From positions 1 through 60,271 of the forward strand of contig SAQR01000043.1 in assembly GCA_004020365.1 (NCBI GenBank): a stretch of 60,271 nucleotides of DNA, given 5' to 3'. The position numbers were made by a program, and so were the translations under genes. The stretch is from Mesorhizobium sp. (GTDB lineage: Bacteria; Pseudomonadota; Alphaproteobacteria; Rhizobiales; Rhizobiaceae). The notes under the pieces are model-generated. The model was not told the DNA's origin. It ran no database searches and saw only the letters and a program-made list of their open reading frames with translations. Below are positions 34,399 through 42,887 of the stretch, piece by piece. Positions within the stretch are counted from its first letter, which is position 1, and every line of letters begins with the position of its first letter.

Positions 34399-35630
34399 CC
34401 CGATTGTCGACCCATGACGCGATCATCATAGGCGCCGGCCCGGCGGGCACGACCGTCGCGCTGACGCTGGCCCGGCGCGGATGGGCCGTGGCTATTGTAG
34501 AAAAGAGCGTGTTCCCGCGCCGCAAGGTCTGCGGCGAATTTTTATCGGCAAGCAATCTTGCGCTTCTGGACCAGCTGGAAATCGCCGATGCCTGGCGTGC
34601 CAATGCCGGCCCCGAAATCCGCCGTGTCGGCCTCTTTTCCGGCGAGACCTGCGTCGAGGCGCCCATGCCTCGCTCAAAAGACGGGCCTCCTGCAAAAGAT
34701 GGGCGCCGCGAGAAAAAAGATGGTTTCGGCCGGGCGCTCGGCCGTGATATTTTCGACTGTCTGCTTTTGCAGGCGGCGCGATCGGCGGGCGTCGAAATCT
34801 TTCAGCCTTGCCGCGCCGTCGCCATCGACCAAGATGGCGAGGCGCAATGGGTGCGAATTCAAGCCGGAAACGAAACGATGATGTTGCGCGCGCCGGTGAT
34901 TGTCGCCGCGCACGGCTCCTGGGAGCCAGGACCGCTGCCCAGCCAGCTTGGAAAGACCAACCGCCCTTCGGACCTGTTCGGCTTCAAGGCGCATTTCACC
35001 GGGTCGTCGCTGGCGCCTGATTTGATGCCCCTGCTGGTATTTCCCGGTGGTTATGGCGGCATGGTTTCGGCGGATCATGGCCGGCTGTCGATCTCGTGCT
35101 GCATTCGGCGCGATATGCTGGCGCGGTTGCGCAAACACCCCAGACAGCAGAGCCATTTGTCGGCCGCCGAGGCAGTCTCCCGTCACCTGATGGAATCATG
35201 TTGGGGAGTGAGGGATGCGCTAGAGTCAGCTGACGCCGACGGGCCGTGGCTTGCCGCAGGTCCGATCCGGCCGGGAATTCGCTCCTGCTACGAACGCGAC
35301 ATCTTTCGCGTCGGCAATGCAGCCGGAGAGTCTCATCCTGTCATCGCCGAGGGCATCTCGATGGCGCTTCAGTCCGGCTGGCTGCTGGCCTGCGAACTCG
35401 CATGCGCGCCAGGCGGCTGCGCAGGGCGCGAGATAGCCGGCAGACGCTACGAGGCGGCCTGGAAAAGTCTGTTTTCAACGCGGGTCTACGCCGCCGCCGC
35501 ACTTGCCGGGATTGCCCTTAGTCCAGGCAGCGCAACCTGGATGGCGGCGATTGTCCGGAATTTCCCGCAGGCGCTGACCTTAGGCGCGCAACTGAGCGGG
35601 AAGACAAAGCCGGTTCCGGGCTTTGTCTGA
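34395..35630 (+). CDS. FAD-dependent monooxygenase/reductase of the PKS operon
   Basis: The 411-residue flavoprotein begins MTRLSTHDAIIIGAGPAGTTVALTLARRGW (GAGPAG FAD motif), has KVCGEFLSASN and the second FAD motif with FRVGNAAGESHPVIAEGISMAL. It belongs to the geranylgeranyl reductase/PHBH-like group, close to FAD hydroxylases such as those paired with type III PKS genes. Residues ~95-112 are an unusual charged insert with three KDG units (SKDGPPAKDGRREKKDG) that breaks a conserved region. Its ATG overlaps the methyltransferase stop by 4 bases. It probably hydroxylates or oxidises the methylated polyketide. Confidence 0.87.
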   Translation: MTRLSTHDAIIIGAGPAGTTVALTLARRGWAVAIVEKSVFPRRKVCGEFLSASNLALLDQLEIADAWRANAGPEIRRVGLFSGETCVEAPMPRSKDGPPAKDGRREKKDGFGRALGRDIFDCLLLQAARSAGVEIFQPCRAVAIDQDGEAQWVRIQAGNETMMLRAPVIVAAHGSWEPGPLPSQLGKTNRPSDLFGFKAHFTGSSLAPDLMPLLVFPGGYGGMVSADHGRLSISCCIRRDMLARLRKHPRQQSHLSAAEAVSRHLMESCWGVRDALESADADGPWLAAGPIRPGIRSCYERDIFRVGNAAGESHPVIAEGISMALQSGWLLACELACAPGGCAGREIAGRRYEAAWKSLFSTRVYAAAALAGIALSPGSATWMAAIVRNFPQALTLGAQLSGKTKPVPGFV

Positions 35631-35667
35631 CTGGCCGCGGCGCGGCCCTCAGCGAGCCTTGGCTCGG

Positions 35668-35958
35668 TTACTCGGGGCAATCCTCCCTATCCGAAGCTGC
35701 AGTGCCACTGGCAGTGTTCTTATCGGCCTCCGTCACGTCCTTGCACCGGTCAGCCATGCCATCGGAGCCGACGGTCGCACCCGTGGCGTTGGGATCGACA
35801 GGTTCTGTTGGACTATCCGTGCCGGTGGTTCCGGCGGCGGGCGGAGTTCCGGTTCTCGCTCCCGGATCGTTGGTGCCGGATCCAGTGGCGTTTTGCGCCA
35901 TCGCCGACGTGGCAAGGGCGATGCTGAGCACGGTTGCGGAAAGAATTTTCTTCATCAT
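35668..35958 (-). CDS. Small secreted Gly/Thr/Pro-rich protein
   Basis: The 96-residue product MMKKILSATVLSIALATSAMAQNATGSG has a clear signal peptide cleaved after AMA/AQ. The mature part is rich in Gly, Thr, Pro and Asp (GTPPAAGTTGTDSPTEPVDPNATG) and ends DRCKDVTEADKNTASGTAASDREDCPE with two cysteines that could pair. A GGAGAG Shine-Dalgarno precedes the ATG. It converges with the PKS operon. Function unknown. Confidence 0.6.
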   Translation of the reverse strand: MMKKILSATVLSIALATSAMAQNATGSGTNDPGARTGTPPAAGTTGTDSPTEPVDPNATGATVGSDGMADRCKDVTEADKNTASGTAASDREDCPE

Positions 35959-36199
35959 TGTAGCTCTCCATTGGAGTTGCATCGCTTGGCGCGATCATGA
36001 GTATCCAACGAGCTTTTTTTGGAGTTGTTCCGTCAGACAGAAATCGTGATCAACGGGTCGGGGCCGGTGGCAACCAAGCAGCAATGCTGGGCAGCAATAC
36101 TGACAGCGAACGAGCACCATCCGGCGGTCGCTGCAATCGGCCCCGGTCTATCAAAAAGATGTGCAGAAACAGTAGCCGCGCCCATGAGCGCTGCCCCGT

Positions 36200-36463
36200 T
36201 CACGGCTCGTCGATATCCTGCTTCGAGGGGTTGCGCGAGAGGGCGCGTTCCTCTTCGTCGTCCGGCAGCGCCTCGTCGCTCTCCTGGTACGGATTGTCGT
36301 CGTCTTCCTCGGGCAGTTCAGCCTCCTTCTCTAGGTCGTAACGGATGTCGGCGTTTCCCGGCACGCTGTCTGGTAGAATTTTACCACCTTTGATCGCGTC
36401 CCAATCCTGCTGTTCGATGGTCGGGCCTTCGGGCGAAACGTCGAGTTTTTTGCGCGGTGCCAT
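36200..36463 (-). CDS. Small acidic hypothetical protein
   Basis: The 87-residue soluble protein MAPRKKLDVSPEGPTIEQQDWDAIKGGKILPD is followed by an acidic tract (ELPEEDDDNPYQESDEALPDDEEERAL). It is probably partly disordered. GGAGAG lies just before the ATG at 36463. I recognise no family. The frame extends to 36481 but that start has no ribosome binding site. No partner genes are evident. Confidence 0.55.
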   Translation of the reverse strand: MAPRKKLDVSPEGPTIEQQDWDAIKGGKILPDSVPGNADIRYDLEKEAELPEEDDDNPYQESDEALPDDEEERALSRNPSKQDIDEP

Positions 36464-36654
36464 CAGAGCTCTCCTCTGCATTGGTTGCTCATACGCCTAA
36501 CTCCGCGGACCGCTGCGTAGTTCCTACACTGACCGTCATGCGGGTTGCGCAATGCCGGCCAGGGAGCGATCAGGAACTTGCGCGACTTCTAATATAAAGG
36601 CAGACTTGGAAACGGGTGGAGGGAAAACGGCTCAAAAACATCGGGAGGAAAGCC

Positions 36655-38094
36655 ATGGAAAGCATGAGCCTCACCACGCTTGAATCCGGCAAGACGACGG
36701 TCGATGCCGCGGCCCTGGAGGCGCTTTCGGCGCAATTGCGCGGCACCGTGCTGAGGGAAGGCGACGCCGCCTATGACGAGGCACGCAGCATCTGGAACGC
36801 CATGATCGACCGGCGGCCTGGGCTGATCGTGCGCTGCGCCGGTGCCGCCGACGTTGTCGCCGCCGTCAATTTTGCCAGGGAAAACCGGCTGCTTGTCGCG
36901 GTTCGCGGCGGCGGCCACAACATCGCCGGCAGCGCCGTTTGCGACGGCGGTCTGATGATCGATCTGTCGCCGATGAAGTCGGTGCGGGTTGATCCCGCGA
37001 CGCGGCGGGCATGGGTGGAACCTGGCGCGACACTCGCCGACGTCGACGCGGAGACACAGGCCTTCCGACTGGCGGTGCCGACCGGCATCAACTCGACCAC
37101 CGGCATTTCGGGCCTGACGCTGGGCGGCGGCTTCGGCTGGATCACGCGAAAATTCGGCCTGACCATCGACAATCTTCTCTGCGCCGATGTGGTTACCGCC
37201 GACGGCAAGCTGCTGCGCGCCAGCCAGACCGAAAATCCGGACCTGTTCTGGGCGCTGCGCGGTGGCGGCGGCAATTTCGGCATCGTCACGGCTTTCGAGT
37301 TCAAGCTCCACCAAGTCGGTCCGCAGGTGCTGTCGGGGCTTGTCGTTCATCCCTTCACTGACGCCGAAAACGTGTTGCGGGAATACCGAGCGGCGCTCGA
37401 AGCAGCGCCCAATGAACTGACCTGCTGGGTGGTCATGCGGCAGGCGCCGCCGCTGCCGTTCCTGCCGGCCGAATGGCATGGCAAGGAGGTGCTGGTCCTG
37501 GCCATGTGCTATTGCGGCGACCTTCAGGAGGGTGAGAAGGCGACACAGAGGCTTCGCGCCATCGGCACGCCGATTGCAGACGTGGTCGGCCCCAACCCGT
37601 TCACCGGCTGGCAGCAGGGATTCGATCCGTTGCTGGCGCCTGGCGCCCGCAACTATTGGAAGAGCCATGACTTCACCGAGCTTTCCGACAGCGCGGTTGA
37701 GGTCGTCACGGCGGCGATACCCAGGCTTCCCGGCCCCGAATGCGAGATTTTCATCGGCCATGTCGGCGGTGCCGCGGGCCGGGTGACAGCGGATGCAACG
37801 GCGTTTCCGCAACGCAGCGCGCACTACGTCATGAATGTCCACGCCCGCTGGCGCGAACCGGAAATGGACCAGGCTTGCATCGACTGGGCGCGGGGTCTCT
37901 ATGAAGCAGCCAAGCCCTATGCCGCCGGCACGGCCTATGTGAACTTCATGCCCGGGGACGAGGTCGACAGGGTCGAAGCAGCCTATGGCGGCAACTACCG
38001 GCGGCTGTTGGAAATCAAGCAGCGATATGATCCGCTGAACCTGTTCCGCATGAACCAGAATTTGCGGCCGATGGAAGCGCAGCGCGCCGCGTAG
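36655..38094 (+). CDS. FAD-linked oxidase, berberine-bridge-enzyme type
   Basis: The 479-residue flavoprotein has the PCMH FAD domain with VRGGGHNIAGSAVCDGGLMIDLSPM (residues ~83-107; the His is where FAD is covalently bound), GGGFGWITRKFGLTIDNLL and VVTADGKLLRA, plus the C-terminal BBE element NYRRLLEIKQRYDPLNLFRMNQN (in parts). The family oxidises alcohols, sugars or alkaloid-like compounds with oxygen. The GGGAGG Shine-Dalgarno sets ATG 36655. A strong terminator follows. Substrate is unknown. Confidence 0.9.
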   Translation: MESMSLTTLESGKTTVDAAALEALSAQLRGTVLREGDAAYDEARSIWNAMIDRRPGLIVRCAGAADVVAAVNFARENRLLVAVRGGGHNIAGSAVCDGGLMIDLSPMKSVRVDPATRRAWVEPGATLADVDAETQAFRLAVPTGINSTTGISGLTLGGGFGWITRKFGLTIDNLLCADVVTADGKLLRASQTENPDLFWALRGGGGNFGIVTAFEFKLHQVGPQVLSGLVVHPFTDAENVLREYRAALEAAPNELTCWVVMRQAPPLPFLPAEWHGKEVLVLAMCYCGDLQEGEKATQRLRAIGTPIADVVGPNPFTGWQQGFDPLLAPGARNYWKSHDFTELSDSAVEVVTAAIPRLPGPECEIFIGHVGGAAGRVTADATAFPQRSAHYVMNVHARWREPEMDQACIDWARGLYEAAKPYAAGTAYVNFMPGDEVDRVEAAYGGNYRRLLEIKQRYDPLNLFRMNQNLRPMEAQRAA

Positions 38095-38110
38095 GCTGCG
38101 CATGCAATGA

Positions 38111-38149
38111 CAAGGCCCGCGCCTCCAACGGAGGACGCGGGCCTTGTTT
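38111..38149 (+). terminator. Rho-independent-like terminator after the FAD oxidase
   Basis: CAAGGCCCGCG (38111-38121) pairs exactly with CGCGGGCCTTG (38136-38146), with the inner CTCC/GGAG extending the stem, and TTT follows. It ends the FAD oxidase transcript. Confidence 0.8.
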
Positions 38150-38160
38150 CGGGTCATGCG

Positions 38161-38274
38161 CTAGAGCGGTTCGCTGACCGCTCTAGCTGTTTGTTTTTTG
38201 CGCAATTCGCTAGGGGAAAGCGCTATGCGCTTTTCCCGGGAAAACCGTTGCACACTTTTCCTGGAATTGCTCTA
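38161..38274. repeat. Intergenic repeat with CTAGAGC ends
   Basis: CTAGAGCGGT (38161-38170) and ACCGCTCTAG (38177-38186) form a perfect 10-base hairpin followed by a T-rich run. A second hairpin (GGGAAAAGCG-type with GCGCTTTTCCC) and the end AATTGCTCTAG follow. This matches an intergenic element common in Mesorhizobium. Its last bases supply the TAG stop codon of the cupin gene on the minus strand. Confidence 0.75.
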
Positions 38275-38694
38275 GGCCGCCATCAGGATCGCAATGCGAT
38301 GCACGCCGACCACGGCACTTGTGTTGGTGGCACCGTCGGTCTTGCCCTTGGCGCAAGTGTACATGTCGCCTTCCTTAAGTTTGAATTCCTTGTCCGCTTT
38401 CTTGATCGTGAATTCGCCGGCAGCGATCGTGCATACCATGTCGTTGTCCATGACCATTTCAGGAGCCACGGCTCCGGGCTGAAAGACAATGTCGACGATT
38501 GAGATGCTCTTGTAAGCGGGAATGTCGGAGGTCCCAGTGCCGACCTCCACCAGTCTGACGCCGGGCGCAATCTCCCTGCCTTCATTCGGGCCGTACTCCT
38601 TGGCCGTTGCGGATCTCGCCAAAGCGAACAGAGGCGTTGCCGCGGCGGCCGTGACGCCGAGCGCAATTGCAGACCTGCGAGTCATGGTTTCCAT
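38272..38694 (-). CDS. Tat-exported cupin-domain protein
   Basis: The 140-residue product METMTRRSAIALGVTAAAATPLFALARS has a twin-arginine signal (MTRRSAIALG) with cleavage near residue 30. The remainder is a small beta-barrel cupin (ISIVDIVFQPGAVAPEMVMDNDMVCTIAAGEF, in parts, and KLKEGDMYTCAKGKTDGATNTS) with weak metal-ligand conservation. A GGGAGGAT Shine-Dalgarno precedes the ATG. Its stop codon lies inside a dispersed repeat, so the C-terminal end may have been shaped by repeat insertion. It is periplasmic, function unknown. Confidence 0.7.
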   Translation of the reverse strand: METMTRRSAIALGVTAAAATPLFALARSATAKEYGPNEGREIAPGVRLVEVGTGTSDIPAYKSISIVDIVFQPGAVAPEMVMDNDMVCTIAAGEFTIKKADKEFKLKEGDMYTCAKGKTDGATNTSAVVGVHRIAILMAA

Positions 38695-39139
38695 TGCATC
38701 CTCCCTTTTGTTGGTCGCGCACAAAATGCATGACCGAAATATATTAGCACAAGCGAATTTACCTGTATGCAAGACGGCTGCCGGCAGCTGGGCCTCCGCG
38801 GAGACGACCATGGTCATGCGACGCCTTTTTATCCCGAAACGGCCTTCAGCCGGCCGGCCAGGCAAGGTCTAATCATTTCGGTTTCTTGACTCGACCGGCA
38901 AAAACGGGCAGCAAAGCCTGATACGGCGGGCATTTCCGCCATTTTCATAGTTTTGGAGGGAGCCTTTTTTGATATCGGCCTTCGCCCAATCGGCGATCGG
39001 TAGAGGGATTGGTTAACCAAGTTTGTCCATCTTTTGATTCAATCGGCAACAGACGTGAAGCGTGCCGGGGGGCACCAGGCGACTGTGATTGTGACGGCTG
39101 CGAGCCCGCATGCCGCAAGGCCGATTGAGGTTTGGTTGT
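38695..39139 (+). other. Intergenic region before the DUF2778 gene
   Basis: The 445 bases between the divergent cupin and DUF2778 genes hold no gene I can support; long frames on the minus strand (38945-39519) are composition shadows running into DUF2778. A GGTTAACC palindrome occurs near 39011. Promoters for both flanking genes must be here but no consensus hexamer pair stands out. Confidence 0.5.
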
Positions 39140-40678
39140 ATGGCGTTGATGCGTTTGAATAACCGGGGTGACAATCCTGATAGTGGATTGGCTTCGATGA
39201 GGCCCGAGATGAGGCCAGGCCTGCGTTGGGTCGCGATTCCCGTTGTTGGCGCTGCGATCGCTCTGTGGTCGGCTGCGACCGTGGCCGGACTCCATTCGGT
39301 GGGAACTTCGCTCACCGCCGCCTCCAACAGTCTTCCGCAAAACTTGCTCGCGCCGCGCTCCATGGCGCTCGCCGATCCCCGACACACACTAGGCAATCCA
39401 CGGGCCAACTCACCGGCGGCCGGCCGGCAGCGTGAGGCGTCGCTGCTCGGCCGATGCAATGCCGGCTGCGCGCAGGCCGCCGCCAGCTTCGTGCATGAAG
39501 GCAAGGTAGCGCGTCTCAAGCCGTTAGCGCGGCCGGATACTGCGCAGCTTGTCGCCGAAATCTCGCCGCAAGCGCGCTTCGACAGCGTGGTGGCGAAAGC
39601 GGCGCTATCGCCGCAAAAGATTGCTGCCGCCTTTGCCCGCGCCTCCGGCGGGGCCGCGCCGTTTGCGGTCGTCAGTCTGCCGACGGGCCAGCGCTTTGCG
39701 GAGCCGGTGCGCCTGGCCGATCAGCATGGTCCCGCGTCCGTGCGCTTCGGGCCCGAAATTGCGGAATCCGAACGATCCTCCCGTCTGGCGCTGGCGCTTG
39801 CATTGCCAGAAGCGATGATCGACGTGCTGCCGCAGGCGACGACGGCCGATCCTGCTGCCCCGCAAGAGGGCGAGGTGCAGATGGTGTCGCTGCCGCCACA
39901 GGACTCAATGCCCGACAGCATTCCCTTGCCGACACGGCGTCCGCAGGCGGAAATCGATCGGTCAGACGAGGCCCCCGCGGTCAAGGCACCCAAGGCCAAA
40001 GCGCCCAAGGTCGAGGCATCGACGGCCGCCAAGGCCCAGTCTCAGCCATCCAAAACCAACAAGGTGCAGACCGCCGCCGCTCCGCAGGTCGATACGCCCC
40101 GGGCGCCAGTCTTGTCACCGAGGAGTTCGTCACCGGCGGCGATACCAAGCATGCAAGCCAACCAGGGCATGCAGGGCAGCCCGGGCATGCAGGGCAGCCC
40201 GGGCAAGCCGGCCAAGCGGTCGAAGGCAGAGATGCTGGCCTATGCCAAACCCGACAGCCCGGCGGGCGGCGGCGGGGTCTTCGGCAACCTGTTCAGCAAG
40301 CCCGGCAGCGGCGTCGCCGTCTACGACATCTCGGCGAAAACCGTCTATATGCCGGACGGCTCGCGGCTCGAGGCGCACTCGGGACTGGGCTCGATGGTCG
40401 ACCAGCCGCGCTACGCCAACCGGAGGAATGGCGGCCCGACGCCGCCGCACACCTACGATTTGAGCATGCGCGAATCGCGCTTCCATGGCGTCGAGGCGCT
40501 GCGTCTCAATCCCATCGACGGCAAAAACAAATATGGCCGCGACGGCTTTCTTGCGCACACCTATCTGTTGCGCGGCGGCCGCGCCGAGTCGAATGGCTGT
40601 GTCGTCTTCAAGGACTACGCCCGCTTCCTCGCCGCCTTCAAGAAGGGCAAGATCAAACGCCTCGTCGTGCGCAGCTAG
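39140..40678 (+). CDS. Membrane-anchored DUF2778 (Tlde1-like L,D-transpeptidase fold) protein
   Basis: The 512-residue protein has a 29-residue cytoplasmic start, one TM segment (WVAIPVVGAAIALWSAATVAG, residues ~30-50) and a long Pro/Ala/Lys-rich linker (~200-370) with MQGSPGMQGSPG repeats encoded by tandem 18-mers at 40165-40200. A C-terminal DUF2778 domain (residues ~390-512) follows, with HSGLG (His413) and the RGGRAESNGCVVF catalytic motif (Cys487). Tlde1-type proteins with this domain act on peptidoglycan stem peptides as type VI effectors in some bacteria; this anchored form is more likely a cell-wall enzyme. No immunity or T6SS gene is adjacent. Confidence 0.85.
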   Translation: MALMRLNNRGDNPDSGLASMRPEMRPGLRWVAIPVVGAAIALWSAATVAGLHSVGTSLTAASNSLPQNLLAPRSMALADPRHTLGNPRANSPAAGRQREASLLGRCNAGCAQAAASFVHEGKVARLKPLARPDTAQLVAEISPQARFDSVVAKAALSPQKIAAAFARASGGAAPFAVVSLPTGQRFAEPVRLADQHGPASVRFGPEIAESERSSRLALALALPEAMIDVLPQATTADPAAPQEGEVQMVSLPPQDSMPDSIPLPTRRPQAEIDRSDEAPAVKAPKAKAPKVEASTAAKAQSQPSKTNKVQTAAAPQVDTPRAPVLSPRSSSPAAIPSMQANQGMQGSPGMQGSPGKPAKRSKAEMLAYAKPDSPAGGGGVFGNLFSKPGSGVAVYDISAKTVYMPDGSRLEAHSGLGSMVDQPRYANRRNGGPTPPHTYDLSMRESRFHGVEALRLNPIDGKNKYGRDGFLAHTYLLRGGRAESNGCVVFKDYARFLAAFKKGKIKRLVVRS

Positions 40679-40927
40679 CAAAGCCGCTGATGCAGGTGGC
40701 ATCGGGAGGGCGCGGCGCCTGACCATCTGCAGCATAGAAAACCCGTTCTGTAGCGATCCTTCGCGCCTCCCTTTGTCCTGCAGGACAGAGGGGGGCGCTG
40801 TCTCGCCGACCTCGCCGGAATTCCACCCTATTGTCAGCAGCCAGCCTCGAAACCGTTTTCATTCCCGGCCGAGGATACTATGACTGACCGGACCGGGGCG
40901 GCGGCTTCAACCGATCGAGAGGATGTC

Positions 40928-41713
40928 ATGACGATACGCGCTGTCGTTTGGGGCGAGAATATCCATGAGCGGACCAATGACGTGGTGGCGGGGATCTACC
41001 CCGAGGGCATGCACGCAACGATCGCCGACGCGCTGAGGCTCGACCCCGAAATTTCCGTATCGTGGGCGACGCTTGAGCAACCGGAGCATGGCCTGCCGGC
41101 CGACCGTTTGGCGCAAACCGATGTGCTGGTGTGGTGGGGACACAAGGACCATGGCGCCGTCGCCGACGAAGTCGTCGAGCGCGTGGCGCGCCGCGTCTGG
41201 CAAGGCATGGGGCTGATCGTGCTCCATTCCGGCCATTTCTCGAAGATCTTCAAGCAGCTGATGGGCACGCCCTGCACGCTGAAATGGCGCGAGGCCGGCG
41301 AGCGCGAGCGGCTCTGGGTGACGAGCCCCAACCACCCGATCGCTGCCGGGATCGGCGAGTATTTCGAGCTCGAGAACGAGGAGATGTATGGCGAGCAGTT
41401 CGCCGTTCCGGAACCGCTGGAAACGGTGTTCATCTCCTGGTTCCAGGGCGGCGAAGTGTTCCGGTCGGGGCTGACCTGGCGCCGCGGCGCCGGCAACATC
41501 TTCTATTTCAGGCCAGGTCACGAGACCTATCCGACCTATCACGACGCCAATGTCCATAAGGTGCTGCGCAATGCGGTGAAATGGGCGCACAACCCGCAGG
41601 GCGCACATCCAGCCATCCTCGACGCGCCGAACGTGCCGGTGGAGAAGGCGCTCGAGCCGATCGTCGAGCGCGGTGGAAAACTCCATGCCAAGGGCGAAGC
41701 CGGGTTTCGCTAG
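40928..41713 (+). CDS. ThuA-family protein
   Basis: The 261-residue protein [29 protein letters not shown]... matches ThuA, a glutamine-amidotransferase-like fold linked to trehalose and other disaccharide use in rhizobia. Recognisable blocks are [30 protein letters not shown], and [16 protein letters not shown]. The start 40928 has GAGAGGA upstream; an earlier in-frame ATG at 40880 is possible. It is 78 bases before a Gfo/Idh/MocA gene, an arrangement like thuA-thuB, but the thuEFGK transporter genes are absent here. Confidence 0.88.
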   Translation: MTIRAVVWGENIHERTNDVVAGIYPEGMHATIADALRLDPEISVSWATLEQPEHGLPADRLAQTDVLVWWGHKDHGAVADEVVERVARRVWQGMGLIVLHSGHFSKIFKQLMGTPCTLKWREAGERERLWVTSPNHPIAAGIGEYFELENEEMYGEQFAVPEPLETVFISWFQGGEVFRSGLTWRRGAGNIFYFRPGHETYPTYHDANVHKVLRNAVKWAHNPQGAHPAILDAPNVPVEKALEPIVERGGKLHAKGEAGFR

Positions 41714-41791
41714 ACCGCTGTCGCGAAGCTTCGGTTCTGAAAAATCCATGATCGAACAAGCAGATAAGCCCTCATCCTAAGGATAGGAATC

Positions 41792-42850
41792 ATGCGTCTT
41801 TTGATATTAGGCACCGGCTGGATGGCGGAAGAGCATGCCAGGCAGTTCAGCAGGATCGAAGGCGTCGAACTGGTCGGCGCCGTCGATCTCGACCGCGCGC
41901 GTGTCGACAAGTTTTCGGACAGCTACGGAATCCCCAACCGGTTCGCGTCGCTGGAAGACGCGCTCGCATGGGACAAGTTCGACGCGGTGGCGAATGTGAC
42001 GCCAGACCGCATCCACCATCCGACCACCATGATGCTGATTGCGGCGGGCAAGCCGGTGCTGTGCGAAAAACCGCTGGCCGAAAATTACCAGCGGGCCAGT
42101 GAAATGGCCGATGCCGCCGAGCAAGCCGGCATTATCAACATGGTCAACCTGACCTATCGCAACGTCGCCCCGCTGCAGCGGGCGCGCGCCATGGTGCTTG
42201 CCGGCGAGATCGGCACGGTGAGGCATGTCGAAGCGTCCTATCTGCAGAGCTGGCTGGTTTCCAAATTCTGGGGCGACTGGCGTACTGACCCGAAATGGCT
42301 GTGGCGGCTGTCGCGCGGCCACGGCTCCAATGGCGTGCTGGGCGATGTCGGCATCCATATCCTCGATTTCGCCAGCTATGGCGCGGCGCTCGACATCGAC
42401 CATGTGTTCTGCCGCCTCAGGTCCTTCGACAAGGCGCCCGGCAACCGGATCGGCGAGTACGAGCTCGATGCCAACGACAGTTTCACCATGGCGCTGGATT
42501 TCAGCAACGGCGCCTTCGGCGTCGTCCATGCCAGCCGCTGGGCGACGGGTCATCTCAACGAATTGCGGCTGCGCATCTATGGCGACAAGGGTGGTATCGA
42601 GGTCGTGCACAATCTGACCAACTCGGAACTGAAAGCGTGCATGGGCGAGGACATCGAGAACGCAAAATGGCAGGTTCTCGATGCCGGAACGGTGCAGACC
42701 AACTACCAGCGCTTCGTCGATGCGGTGCGCAACCGCATCCAGGCCGAGCCGTCGTTCCGCCACGCGGCCGAATTGCAGAAGGTTCTCGACCTCGCCGTTG
42801 TGTCGGATCAGAAGAGGGCGGAACTGAGGGCTCATGCTGATACGCAATGA
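41792..42850 (+). CDS. Gfo/Idh/MocA family oxidoreductase
   Basis: The 352-residue NAD(P)-dependent dehydrogenase begins MRLLILGTGWMAEEHARQF with the GTGWMA nucleotide turn, has the family's CEKPLAENY (catalytic EKP Lys) and GDVGIHILDFASYG (substrate Asp/His). It oxidises a sugar or cyclitol. An AAGGAT Shine-Dalgarno lies before the ATG. With the ThuA-type gene before it, it probably forms a ThuAB-like pair acting on a sugar derivative. It converges with the LysR gene. Confidence 0.9.
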   Translation: MRLLILGTGWMAEEHARQFSRIEGVELVGAVDLDRARVDKFSDSYGIPNRFASLEDALAWDKFDAVANVTPDRIHHPTTMMLIAAGKPVLCEKPLAENYQRASEMADAAEQAGIINMVNLTYRNVAPLQRARAMVLAGEIGTVRHVEASYLQSWLVSKFWGDWRTDPKWLWRLSRGHGSNGVLGDVGIHILDFASYGAALDIDHVFCRLRSFDKAPGNRIGEYELDANDSFTMALDFSNGAFGVVHASRWATGHLNELRLRIYGDKGGIEVVHNLTNSELKACMGEDIENAKWQVLDAGTVQTNYQRFVDAVRNRIQAEPSFRHAAELQKVLDLAVVSDQKRAELRAHADTQ

Positions 42851-42887
42851 GGCGTTGCCGGTGCCGCGGCCGCCGAGGGCATGCCGG

